This document shows positions 48,955 to 59,463 of a DNA stretch of 64,000 bases, piece after piece (the stretch's first letter is position 1; every line of letters begins with the position of its first letter). The stretch covers positions 382,368,549 to 382,432,548 of the forward strand of contig CM019064.1 in the NCBI GenBank assembly GCA_009667805.1. The letters are read 5' to 3'. The DNA is from Leptobrachium leishanense (lineage: Eukaryota > Chordata > Amphibia > Anura > Megophryidae). The position numbers and the translations under genes were made by a program. The notes beneath the pieces are model-generated. The model did no database searches. It saw only the letters and a program-made list of their open reading frames with translations, and was not told the origin of the DNA.

Positions 48955-49904
48955 AGACAAATTAATTCATTCTGCAGGTGTTTTAGTGTAGAATTATTAT
49001 TTATTCATTATATTGATGCACTGGTTTGAGCACGTTCAGTCACAACACTGACACATTGCTTTGTATTCTTGTAGCAACTTTTACATATCCCAGCTTTCGT
49101 TTGAAACTGAAGTAAAAGCGGTTTATACAACATCCAAAGTAGATAATTTATGTACCTTTTGATATATGATGGCATTTTGATCTATAGTGGTGTTAAGACA
49201 GAAAAAAACTCGACTGCAACTTTACTTCTATTACAAGTTGTCCTTTTTGACATCAGGAGTCTTCCAGTACACATTGGAATCCAGATTTAGCCAAGATACC
49301 TGCTGGCATGTTGTGTTACGAGGAATGGAAAATCTGCGTTCAGAACAGAATAAATATTCATTATAGAATGCAGATGCTACAATGTCAGCCTGGGCAAATA
49401 GTTAAGTAGTTAAACCTGTTTGCAACAAAAATCATTTCAATAAAGGTTACAGTTGCAGCATTGTATCATTGTTCATGTTAACATTTTTACTGCTTCCATA
49501 TAAATAACCATAATGACTGGCTAACCAGAGCCAGAGCAGCAATATGCTAAAAACACAATAATCTAGCAATACAGCTAGATATAGACCTACATACACACAA
49601 ACACACACGTACAAACATACACACCGCAACTCAGTGTATTGGCGTTAGTTGTACAGCTCATTGGGGTAAGTATCTTGTTTTATTTAAGGCACAAAATATA
49701 CACACATAATAACAGATATGTAGGGACTTGCGAATACACTGAAAATGGTGTGAGCTATGCTACACAATTTGGATGCGCTCCCAAAACCTGTGATCGCTGT
49801 TTGGAAGGGTCCGTGCCAAATACTCCACCTTTTAGATCTCACGCACTGAAACTTCTTTGACATGCAAACATTTTTTGTTACAATCCACCTTCAAAATGGT
49901 ATTA
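48955..49904. other. Unassigned sequence
   Basis: No repeat ends or coding motifs recognised. Short CA-rich runs lie near 49590-49625. Confidence 0.5.
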
Positions 49905-50335
49905 GGCTAGGGTCAGACGAACGCATTTTTCGCGTCGTCCGTGAAAAAGTGCGTTCCTACGAATGGACGTATTTTTTCACGGAATATGCGATAGCGGTCA
50001 TACGATGCGCATTTTCGTCCGTGATTTTGTACGGATCATCAATAAAACCCTTTTTGCGTCTGGACGTTATGTTGGCCGGACATTAGCAGCGTCTGACGTC
50101 TCCTAATCAGGCACACATGCAGCTAGCGGATGCAGCGCACTCTGTGCGTCAGTACTAGCGGTTTGACTTTCTCAAAAAAATGCGTTTGTTTGCCGCTTGC
50201 GTTGCGTTGCGTCGCCGCACTTTCGTGCGGCCGTACTTCGTGTATTGCCTGTCATAGCCCGTCATTTGCTGCTACTACGGCCGTGATAAAGTGCGACTGC
50301 ACGTGCGTTCGCACTGCGTTCGTCTGACCCTAGCC
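49905..50335. mobile_element. Family-B MITE, copy B3
   Basis: 431 bp from GGCTAGGGTCAGACGAACGC to GTTCGTCTGACCCTAGCC, with perfect TTA flanks (49902-49904 and 50336-50338). It is diverged from B1 and B2 in the middle but colinear with them. Confidence 0.88.
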
Positions 50336-50617
50336 TTATGTAATATTTTTCGTGCAGCTATAAAATGGGATAGCTTTTGTGAAACTCTTTCTTACCTTCT
50401 TTTTGCGCTGTTCCACAGCAATATAGGTTGGAATAGGTCCCACGACCTGTATGATGAAACAAACAAACAAAAAACATCACCGGAGATAAGTCCATCGTTA
50501 AGTGGTTAATTTTTCTGTTATTTCGACCAGTAGTGTTTCTTGCAAACCACCAAATCGCAGAAAATCTGAATTCGGACAAAACCAAATGCAGATGTTCACT
50601 AAAGAAAGATGATTTAT

Positions 50618-50757
50618 TATTATTATCATTATCATCATTTATATAGAGCCAAGAGTATCCGCAGTGCTTTACAATAAACAGTATAAGTGAGCGAGATACA
50701 GATAAACGGACATGGGCCCTGCTCATAGGAACTTACAGTCTAGAGAGGGATGGGGTT
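50618..50757 (-). mobile_element. LINE 3' tail fragment
   Basis: An ATTATTATC repeat, TTTATATAGAGCCAAGAGT, GCAGTGCTTTACAATAA and GGAACTTACAGTCTAGAG show the same LINE 3' end as at 24.55 kb, on the minus strand. Confidence 0.75.
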
Positions 50758-51072
50758 GAAGAATAAAAATACATATATTATACAGTATATGTACTGTATA
50801 GATCTATGTACATATAAGATGCAAAATGTTAATGGCTGCTAATTGAGCACTAGTGTAAAGGCAATTTCATTATCATTTCTTAATTAAATGACACTCCCTT
50901 GTACGATCTTTTCATAACGAAACATTGATTCATCAATGAAAACTGCATAATTAAATATTATTAAAAATTTAACATGGAGCGGCACTCATCTTTTAGATGT
51001 AGGTTTACAATTATAGATTACTAAATGCGGTCAGGGAGATTATGTTTATTCATGGAAAATTTGTCTGACCAT
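50758..51072. other. Unassigned sequence
   Basis: AT-rich, nothing recognised. Confidence 0.5.
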
Positions 51073-51899
51073 TTATCCTTTCACTGTCACTAATGAGTTA
51101 ACATGAATTTGCGTTGTAATACATTGAAAAGCAATCATTATCATATCAAAAACCAATTTGCATACATTTTTAATGCAAGATTAGTGTTTCTCTCCATAGG
51201 AGAAACCAAATTGTCTTAGCTATACCGAGTCACCACAAATTACTGTAAACAAGCTGCAAACAACAGCCTAAACACTAAGAAAAAGTTCATTAATTTTGCT
51301 GCTGCCAGGGAGAGGTCAGAATTAGGGATGGGCCGAACACCCCCGTGTTCAGTTCGCATTCGAACTCGAACAATTAAAAAAGTTTGAATTCGAACACAAA
51401 CACGATTCGAACTCAATGCAAGTCAATGGGACTTGATCGTTCAATTTTTAGAGTGCCCTCCAAGAGGGCATATATGCAAGATATTGTCCATAAAAGGTGT
51501 ATGGGGGTCTGGGTAGTGCCCTGGGCGACAGGAAACAAGGACAAAAAGTTTTTTAAAAAAACCCTTTTAAAGGAACAGTGATTTTTCCATGACATAAAGG
51601 TTAAGAATAAAAATAAAAAATTCCTTCAAATATTGTGCCTAGGTGGTCACCATAACTTGCCCGTGAAGTGGCGGATTTGTAGGATGTATAGAAACATTTA
51701 AAAACAAAAAAATTACATTTCAAATGACGGTAAATGGTTTTCCTTTAATCTATTCATAAACAACTGCTTGGGGCGGCAGCCTGTATGAAAAGAGGAGACG
51801 TTTTAGGACATGCAGAGCAAATTTAGTGATTTTTTTGGCTAAATTATGGTGAAATTTATGCAGGCTTTGGATGAAAGTAACAACAGGTGCATTAAAATT

Positions 51900-52385
51900 G
51901 GACCTTTGGTGCCAGCTAGTGCCTTCATACCGTAACCCCTCTGAGGTATTGTGGAAGAGTTCAGGGGTGGACCCTGTGGTCAAATATTAAAATAATATGA
52001 ATCTGGTACATGTGTCAGTGCACCCAAATATTGGGCCTTTGGTGCCAGCTAGTGCCTTCACACCGTAACCCCTCTGAGATATTGTGGAAGAGTGCAGGGG
52101 TGGACCCTGCGGTCAAATATTAAAATGATATGAATCTGGTACACGTGTCAGTGGCAGTGCACCCAAATATTGGGGCTTTGGTGCCAGCTAGTGCCTTCAC
52201 AACGTAACCCCTCTGAGGTATTGTGGAAGAGTGCAGGGGTGGACCCTGCGGTCAAATATTAAAATGATATGAATCTGGTACACGTGTCAGTGGCAGTGCA
52301 CCCAAATATTGGGCCTTTGGTGCCAGCTAGTGCCTTCACAACGTAACCCCTCTGAGGTATTGTGGAACGGTGCAGTGGTGGAGGT
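51900..52385 (+). repeat. Subterminal tandem repeat, ~135-141 bp unit
   Basis: About 3.5 units. Each runs from CCTTTGGTGCCAGCTAGTGC through GTAACCCCTCTGAGGTATTG to GAATCTGGTACACGTGTCAG. The later units gain a GTGGCA hexamer, explaining the 136 to 141 bp length step. The family-H copies at 32.8 and 36.45 kb carry about two units each. Confidence 0.93.
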
Positions 52386-52430
52386 TTTGGGAATGCAGAA
52401 GAGATCCCGATCTATTCAGTTACATCAGCA

Positions 52431-54700
52431 TCAGGGGAGTGATAGCTGCTGATCCAGGACTGATTCATTTTTATAAATGTCAGCCGGTCTACAGAGTTGG
52501 TGGACAGATGCAATCTTTTGTCTGTGACAAAACCTCCAGCGGCACTGAAATGTCCTTTCAGAAAGCATGCTGGATGAAGGGCAACCTAGTAGCTGCATAG
52601 CATATTGGCTAAGTTCTGGCCAGTGATCCAATCTCAACACCCAGTAAGCCAGTGGATCATCTGCTGTAAAGGTATCCAGGTCTGCCCTTGCCCCCAGGTA
52701 GTCCTGCACCATATGGTGAAGACGCTGGCAATGGGTGCCTACATTTGACGTCTCTGTGCGTCGGGGACTAAAAAAATTGCAAAAGGCATCAGTCAAGCGG
52801 CCCCCTTCACCGCTCTTCCTCTGATAAACCGCAGCCTCAGAAGTACCTGTGTCATCACTTGGTAACCTACCAGTGCCCTGGAAAGGTGTTACACAAGTGT
52901 CGCTTTAGAGTGTCCTCAAGTTGTTTCATCCTGTCCTCCCTCTGTGAGGGCAGGATGAGCTGCAACCTTACCCTTGTATCGTGGATCAAGAAGGGTTGCC
53001 AACCAGCAATGATCCCTCTCCTTGATAGCACGAATCCTGGGGTCCTTTAGCAGACTTTGCAGGATAAGGGAGCCCATGCAGCATAGGTTGGAGGTGGCAT
53101 TAGCTTCCGAGTGTTCCTGGTCGCTGAGGATGACCGTTTCGTGCACTACCTCCTCCCAGCCACGTACTAGTCCTTGGGTTTCTGGGGACACAAAACTCTC
53201 CCTTGAGCAATCCCCACCTTCAATGCCCCCACAACTTAAATATTCCTCCTCCTCCTCATCCTCCTCCTGTCTGATCTGTGGTCCCGCAGGAATGCTGTCT
53301 GCGTAAAGACTGGGGCCTTGAGAGCTAGCGAAGTCCTCCTCTTCCTCCCACTGCTCTGCCTCTAGTGCCACATCTATAATTCCCCGCAGAGTGCGCTCCA
53401 GCAGGAACACTAAAGTAATTGTGTCACTGATGCATGCACTGTCCCTGCTCACCATCCTCGCTGCCTCCTGAAATGGTGACAGTACAGTGCATGCATCCTT
53501 GATCATCAGCCACTGCGGGGGGGGGAAACCAAGTTGACCTGAACCCGTCCTTGTGCCATACTCACACAGGTACTCATTGATGGCTCCTGATGAAATTGCT
53601 GTTAGTTCGGTAAAGAAACGCACGTTGAGTGGTCTGTTGCTAATATAGCATAAAAATATATGCCTTATCAATAAGATGTGAAGCAAAATCAAGCGTCAAA
53701 TTATTTGCCTGTGAGGCCACCAATACTAAGTTGCTGGATGGTTGTGACATCCAAGGCATGAGTGTCGATATTGGCTGTGTCGATATACTATTTGTGAATC
53801 ATTGACTGTTAACAAAGGAGTGTGGTTCTTCCTAAGGGATCCAAGGTGGAACACTGGATTAATGGTGGTTGTTGCTAATTATAATATTGATAATTTTTAC
53901 TAAATTATAGCAACCGATCACTAATGCAACTCCAGTGTCATAATTTCTACCTGAATGGTCTAACACAATGCATGTTACTGGACGTGTTTCAGCGCTAGAA
54001 ATATAGGCTGAGATAGTCAGGACAATGATTTAGTGTATTTAGTGAACTGAATGTTGGAATGACCCATCGTACAAATTGGTTATAATATGTGTGTAATTAC
54101 AAATCACAGGTTTCAATTATAATCCGATAATAATGTCAAATCATATTGCCTAAAATATTGGTCATCCGAGAACATATCGCTCCGAGGTGTTGCGCCCATA
54201 GGAATTTTGCGTATGGAATACGCACAATTAATTTGTTAATTATAATTGAATGATCACACTGTTCCCATATACTGGGTTATGATGTACAGTCAGAATGATA
54301 GTAACGTTTAACATCTCACCAATTGTACAATAAACCATCTAGAATCGACACAGCCATAGTATCAAATTCAACGAGTTATAATCGCCTAAGGCAAGTCATT
54401 TGATGACTAGTTTTTATTAATAAAGAGTACAATTTTAATTATGTGTCAATACAGGAAATGTTTTAATAATACAAGGAGGGACATCTCCTCAAGTTTGGGG
54501 AGTTAACCTACTCAGTGATGGCCCTCTGCTGCTTGTGCAGACGCTGCAGCATTGCCAATGTTGAGTTCCACCTAGTGGGCATGTCACAGATCAGACGGTT
54601 TGTGGGAAGGTGGAATTCTCTTTGAATTTCTGCCAGGCAAACACTTGCTGGGAATGACCGTCTGAAGTGCCTGCAGACTTTTATGGCAGAATGGAAGTGT
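52431..54700 (-). pseudogene. hAT transposase (ZBED-like), frameshifted and split
   Basis: Minus-strand transposase in three visible parts. 54.70-54.51 kb: VCRHFRRSFPAS...DMPTRWNSTLAMLQRL. 53.57-52.92 kb: an NEYLCEYGT start, then PQWLMIKDACTVLSPF, an acidic run of Asp/Glu near residue 140 of that frame, and WLATLLDPRYKGK. 52.80-52.43 kb: the hATC dimerisation region DPLAYWVLRLDHWPELSQYA and CPSSSMLSERTF. A 924-bp insertion separates the first two parts at a duplicated target, and at least one frameshift separates the others near 52.8-52.95 kb. The BED finger end is not seen. Family knowledge makes this a nuclear DDE transposase that inserts with 8-bp duplications. Confidence 0.9.
53585..54508. 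mobile_element. Insertion in hAT transposase, possibly Penelope-like
   Basis: 924 bp flanked by TACTCATTGATGGC (53571-53584) and TACTCAGTGATGGC (54509-54522), a 14-bp duplication with one mismatch. Its left edge starts TCCTGATGAAATTGCTG and soon after has GAAACGCAC, the core pieces of a hammerhead ribozyme as found in Penelope-like elements. No reverse transcriptase is present. The class assignment is tentative. Confidence 0.55.
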
Positions 54701-54769
54701 ACCAGCAGTAACAAGCAGCGGAATATACCAGACAGGGACACAGAGTTAGAGTAGTCGTTATAACAAAAT

Positions 54770-55258
54770 CGGGTCAGCAACTTTTAGGCACTTGTACTGC
54801 GCTACTGGATATGGTGAGAATCGGCACACACCAGTAGCAACAGGAGGCAAGCAGAAAAGGCAGGGAGTACACAGAGAGAATAGTCAAATGGCAGGCAAAG
54901 TTGGCAACAGATCAGGTAAATCCAGGTAAAGTATCCATGTAATTGGGCAGACTAGATGGGCCGAAAGGTTCTTATCTGCCGACATTTTCTATGTTTCTAT
55001 GTAAGCAGGGTCAGTAACAAGTATACAAACTGATTCGGTAAGCCAGCGAAGCGGGAATGAAACTCCACGGCAAGGCAAGGTGTACAACGCGCACTCCTGA
55101 TTTAAAGGTCCCGGCAGCTCCGCGTCATCACGCCGCACCCTGCCCCCTGATCACTCACAGCTGCGCTGAGTGCTGCCGGAGCTCCTGGCAATCGGCCAGC
55201 TGGCGGCACCATGCGTCCCGGGCCCCCCCGATCGCCAGCAGGGGCCCTGGATGTCACA
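54770..55258 (-). mobile_element. LTR-derived module inside the hAT element
   Basis: On the minus strand it begins TGTGACATCCAGGGCCCC at 55258 and runs to about 54770 through GAATCAGTTTGTATACTTG and GCGCAGTACAAGTGCC. Its start resembles those of solo LTRs 1 and 2 and most of it recurs at 32515-32748. No 5-bp TSD could be found, so it is partial or old. Confidence 0.6.
54916..55003 (+). mobile_element. LINE Y 3' end, plus strand
   Basis: TAAATCCAGGTAAAGTATCC to GACATTTTCTATGTTTCTAT is an 88-bp, heavily truncated copy of the LINE Y 3' end at 45.1 kb. It interrupts the LTR-derived module. The copy near 32.57 kb shows the site without it. Confidence 0.88.
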
Positions 55259-55384
55259 ATATTACAATCCAAAGCAAACAGGTTAAGTAACCAAATTTGT
55301 AAGAAGAATAATTAATGCAACATATCAATCCTCACACTGCCAGGCAGCACCTCTACAGTCTGATGCTAGCTTTAACCGGCACGT

Positions 55385-55493
55385 TGTGTGCAGCTTTTGA
55401 GAAGATACGCTATTAGTGTAGCGGGGAAGTCGACTGCGCATTTTGCATCAGTCCCTCTACACTAATAGCGTATCTTCTCAGAAGCTGCACACA
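55385..55493. repeat. Near-perfect hairpin
   Basis: 36-base arms at 55385-55420 and 55458-55493 match at 35 positions as inverted repeats, with a 37-base loop. Arm core: GAGAAGATACGCTATTAGTG. Confidence 0.9.
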
Positions 55494-55934
55494 GCACTCC
55501 GGTGTCTGCAGCTTCTAACAGCGTGGGAGACTGGAGGCTGCGCTTGTTGGTGGATCCAGGAATCAGGTGAGTATTAGAAAGAAAAAAAAAAGTTTTATTT
55601 TATGTTCCAGGGGACATTTAAAAATGTCCTTGGATTTTATTTTTTTTAGAAATGTGTCGCCTTACCTTAGCCTGGATGTCAGTGGGGGCTTCCTGGATCG
55701 TGGTTGTGGGGGGGGGGGTCTGCCATGGCCGCAGGTGCAGTGGCTCCCTCCCTGCGCCACCTCTCTGCCACATGCACCTGGTCGGCCAGCCCACACACGG
55801 TACGGTACGGTACGGTACGACTGTCATCCGGCGGCCGCATGCTCCTCAAGGGATCCTTGGGAGGCCCCGGCGGACTGCCCTCTACAGTGCCCGATTAGAG
55901 GGCCTCGTCTGCCTGATGTTTTAGCAACAAGATT

Positions 55935-56085
55935 GTTTGATCCCATAGGCTTCTTTTTTAAAAATATTCCCGTTTTAATTCAATATGTAATAAGCCGTTG
56001 CTTATAAAATTCTGCAGTAAAGAGTAACTTTATCTTTAGATTTTTTAGGATTTTTAAAGCATTTTTTTTAAAAAAATCTAAATTT
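55935..56085 (-). mobile_element. Family-D core fragment inside the hAT element
   Basis: CCCATAGGCTTC, AAAATATTCCCGTTTTAATT and TTTACTGCAG-like sequence in reverse match 44.30-44.45 kb of D2. No ends are present. Confidence 0.7.
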
Positions 56086-56728
56086 TATTTTTTTTCGAAC
56101 TTTTTGCGAACGGCCTGAAAAGTACGAAGTTCGCGAACTTTCGAACAGCCGATGCTCAATGCGAACATCAAACCGATTCGAACCGGCAGCCCATCCCTAG
56201 TCAGAATACAGGGAGAGCCCTGGGGTTACACAATACTTTACAGGGATAAGATTCAGGGGGTTATAATTGCTGAAAATTCCTGTACAGTACAGATATAGCG
56301 GATTACTGTAATTCCCATTTCCAGGTATTATGCCACATAGAGATATTATTCTTATATTCTATTGGTAATTTTTTGGAAGCTGCATTGCTAATAATCTCAT
56401 TATGAACACTACAAATACCCATAAGCAGGAGATCTGAAAATTTTTAGCTATCCATGTTTATCACATTTACGGTATGTGACACAAAGGCTGTTTCTGCCTG
56501 TATGCTGATAAAACAGACACTGTGTGAAATTGAATAGGATATAGGACACCATCTAGAGATCAGAATCTTTTAATCCAACAATACAGACATTCATCTCAGA
56601 ACAATAATTTCTGTTCAGATTTTCCATTTAACAGTATATTTAATTGTTATCTTTGCATCCCATGTTTCAAATAAATGATATGGTGAAAATAAAACACACC
56701 AAAAAGTGCTTGGTAGTGAAGAGGTTAA

Positions 56729-57614
56729 TAGAATCAGTATGTCTGAGAAATGTAACATGTACATCATCAATGTATTGTAGGGAGCCTGCAGAAGTATTGT
56801 ATTTTATACCTTGTTGGTGACAAATGTTTGTATTGATGTATTTTAAAGTATTAACTTTTAAGACAATATATCTATGAATCTGTCAGTCCATACAGATGAC
56901 AGTAATTGCCAGTCTCTTTCAGAATATTTGTTTTGTGTGGCACACTTAAAATATATTTCGGTTTTACAAAAAAAAAAAGTGTCAATCTTGCGTTCTTAAA
57001 GAATAATCCTCATCCAACCGACTGGGAATTGAACAAGCAGACTGACAATCAATGTGGAGTCCATCATTTTAATTAGCCATGTTTTACACAAAGTGCTGAT
57101 GTTGAATGGGATTACATTTTAAATTTGGAATGAATTGTAAACTGTGGTTCTTTGAGATTTTACAAGAAAGCTACCTGGGAGTAAATCCTGCCTTGAAGGG
57201 CCCACAGATACTGACAGTACAAGATATCATCTGATCTTACATCATCGTGGTCTAGAAGAGAGGTGTTTGGATCTTCCCAGGAGATAGACAGTCCTTTAAA
57301 AGAATCAGTCTGCTTACACAGGCAACTACGATGTTGACTAAAACAAATGAAGAATACCTATAAATTAAAATTGTGTGGTCCCACTGTGAGTGGCAAGTAT
57401 GTGTGAGTACAGAGTCTGTGTTTTCTACCTTTTTGTATTTGGAAGTGTAGGAAAAACAATTTATATCCCTGCAGGTTATGTGAAATGGAGTGATGCTCAC
57501 GTAAATGTGCATAGCCCATGCTGAGGAAAGTCATTTATAAGTATTTCCTATAATATTATATAATAATATTTAATATATAATATTTAAATACAGGGTATAA
57601 TACACATTTCGCAC
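56729..57614. other. Unassigned sequence
   Basis: AT-rich, with no recognised element between R2 and R3. Confidence 0.5.
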
Positions 57615-58875
57615 AGAAATTATTGTTCTGAGTTAGTTAAATTAAAATACTGTAAATTTGCTATCCTTTTACAGAAATATAGTTGGAGGGAAAGGTTCTG
57701 AACTCCAGATGGTAACCTTTTATCTTACTCCGTTTCACACGGGGTCTGTGTTATCAGCATACAGGCAGAAATTGAGTTTCTGTCAAATACAGTAAGGACT
57801 AAATTACAATCTTCGCGCAAACGTTTACGCCTGCGCAAAAAAACATTAACGCGAGGGGTAAAACCATTTGCGCCTAATCCAGCATTACATAGTCAGCGCA
57901 ACAACCGCAGCAAACCGCGGGTGAACCCTGCGTGAGCTTACTGTACTGCACGAGTCCTGTACTTAACATTGTGAGCGTAAATGCGAATGTGCGCTGGTAC
58001 GTGGATGGTATTACAATCTATTCGCGGTAATTACCGCATAGCCTTTGCGCGCATAATTTTAGCAACTCCTAAAAGCTGGTGTTAACGGCATATCCGAACA
58101 ACTTGGCCAAAACCAAATACACCAGCCCATTAAAAAAAATGCAGCAAAGTATAGTTACACATTCTACTCATACCAAACCAATAAAATTGAGAAGTTGTGC
58201 ATGTATTATTGCTGCAGCATATATGCTCAGATTGACTTTGGCAGGTGCAATTTCTTAACGTGAGATAATTGTGGTTCTTAATTCTGAATGGCTGAATCAC
58301 GACAAAAAAACTGTTCGCACATTGGTTTTTGCGCAAGACGGTAATGCGAGAGCATTTGGCCGCGTCCTCTTTGCGCGAGCAATTGATCGGCGGAAGAAAA
58401 AAGCCTCGAGGATTGTAATTCCAGCAGTGATTTGAGCACGCAAAAGTTTAACACTTGGAGCAAAAATTTATGCTTTGCTCAAAGGTTTTTGCGCGAAGAT
58501 TGTAATATAACCCCAAATGTGATAAAGAATGATAACAGATAACAGATATCCTGCTTATGGGGATTTCTAATGATCATAATGAGATTATAGTAAAGCAGCT
58601 TCCAGAAAACACCAAATGGAATATAAACATATTTGTATGTGACATAAAGCCTGTATATGTAAATTACAGTAATACCTTGTATCTGTACTGTAAAGGGATT
58701 TTGTTTACAGTAATACAGGTTGTCTGGAGAGATATAAACAGATTTTTTTTCTCCACAGGGGGCACACTAATCTTGCTTTAAAAATGTATGCAAGTATGGT
58801 TTTGATATACTAATGATTGATTTTCAATGTATTGCAATGCAAAACAGAATTATCGTGATTTGTACAGTGAAAGGG
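57615..58875 (-). mobile_element. Family-R TTAA element, copy R3, carrying A2
   Basis: Reverse-oriented R copy. Its end CAGTGAAAGGG precedes TTAA 58876-58879 at the high-coordinate side. CAGAAATTATTGTTCTGAG near 57617-57635 is shared with R2, but the low-coordinate terminus is not preserved. The family-A element at 57796-58514 splits it. Confidence 0.75.
57796..58514. mobile_element. Family-A MITE, copy A2
   Basis: The ends GGACTAAATTACAATCTTCG and CGAAGATTGTAATATAACCCC are inverted. Flanks are GTAA and AAATG. Comparison with R1 and R2 shows the uninterrupted site, with two or three bases duplicated. Confidence 0.82.
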
Positions 58876-59463
58876 TTAATGCACTCCATGGAAAATATGT
58901 TTTAATTAACGCAAAAACATTAAAAAATAGATAAAACATTTATAGAGACACAACTTTCCAATATAATGCAGATCATGCTACACAACAAAATGCTTGTTGC
59001 CCTCTCTATTACTATTACAAAACTGCAATATAAAGGAGTATGGGCCCTATTCCAAAACAGACCCTAACATGGAGATGCTAAGCAGGATAATGTGCTCTTG
59101 TAGTTTTTCCCTTACCATCTCCATGTTAACATTGTATTCTGTTATCTCAGCGGCCTGCCCCAGAACACAGCTCTAACCTCCCTGATATCTGCAGTACCAA
59201 TTCTGCACCACTGTATCAGCTCCTGGCGTACATAGGACTTGCTCTCGCGAGATCACGCAGCGCCTCAGAGTGATCAGAGAGGAAAACTAGGAACAATTTG
59301 TTCTCAGCCTCAGTCTGCTCCTAGGGAGAAGAAGTGGCAGATTGGGCCACCCTTTTCGCCGCGGGATGAGAGGTGAGTATGATTTCGGGTTTTTTAGAGC
59401 ATGTTTAATGATTTTGCATTTGCAGAATCATTTAGCACCAGGTTTTAGGAGGTGTTAAAATCT

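Larger units (their letters stand above)
51323..56199 (-). mobile_element. Large family-H hAT element with decayed transposase
   Basis: 4,877 bp from TAGGGATGGGCCGAACACCC to CAGCCCATCCCTA, with the perfect 8-bp TSD GTCAGAAT at 51315-51322 and 56200-56207. It contains a subterminal tandem repeat, a minus-strand transposase pseudogene and several later insertions: a 924-bp one at 53585, an LTR-derived module near 54.77-55.26 kb with a LINE tail, and family-A and family-D fragments near 55.3 and 56.0 kb. It is the nearest thing to an autonomous source for the deleted copies at 32.5 and 35.9 kb, but is itself inactive. Confidence 0.92.
51073..56724 (+). mobile_element. Family-R TTAA element, copy R2, carrying the large hAT element
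   Basis: The left part (51073-51322) and right part (56200-56724) are the two halves of one R element matching R1. The right end AGTGAAGAGG precedes TTAA 56725-56728. The left TTAA has decayed to TTAT. The hAT element at 51323-56199 splits it at a site that is intact in R1 (AGGGCAGAATACAGG near 10.71 kb). Confidence 0.82.

Noticed and set aside
51900..52385. CRISPR-like spaced repeats
   Set aside because: Long contiguous 135-141 bp units without spacers inside a vertebrate hAT transposon.
53585..54508. Intron in the hAT transposase
   Set aside because: The edges are a 14-bp direct duplication, not GT/AG splice sites; better explained as an insertion.
56200..56724. Unique sequence right of the hAT element
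   Set aside because: It is the right half of family-R copy R2, matching 10.7-11.3 kb.
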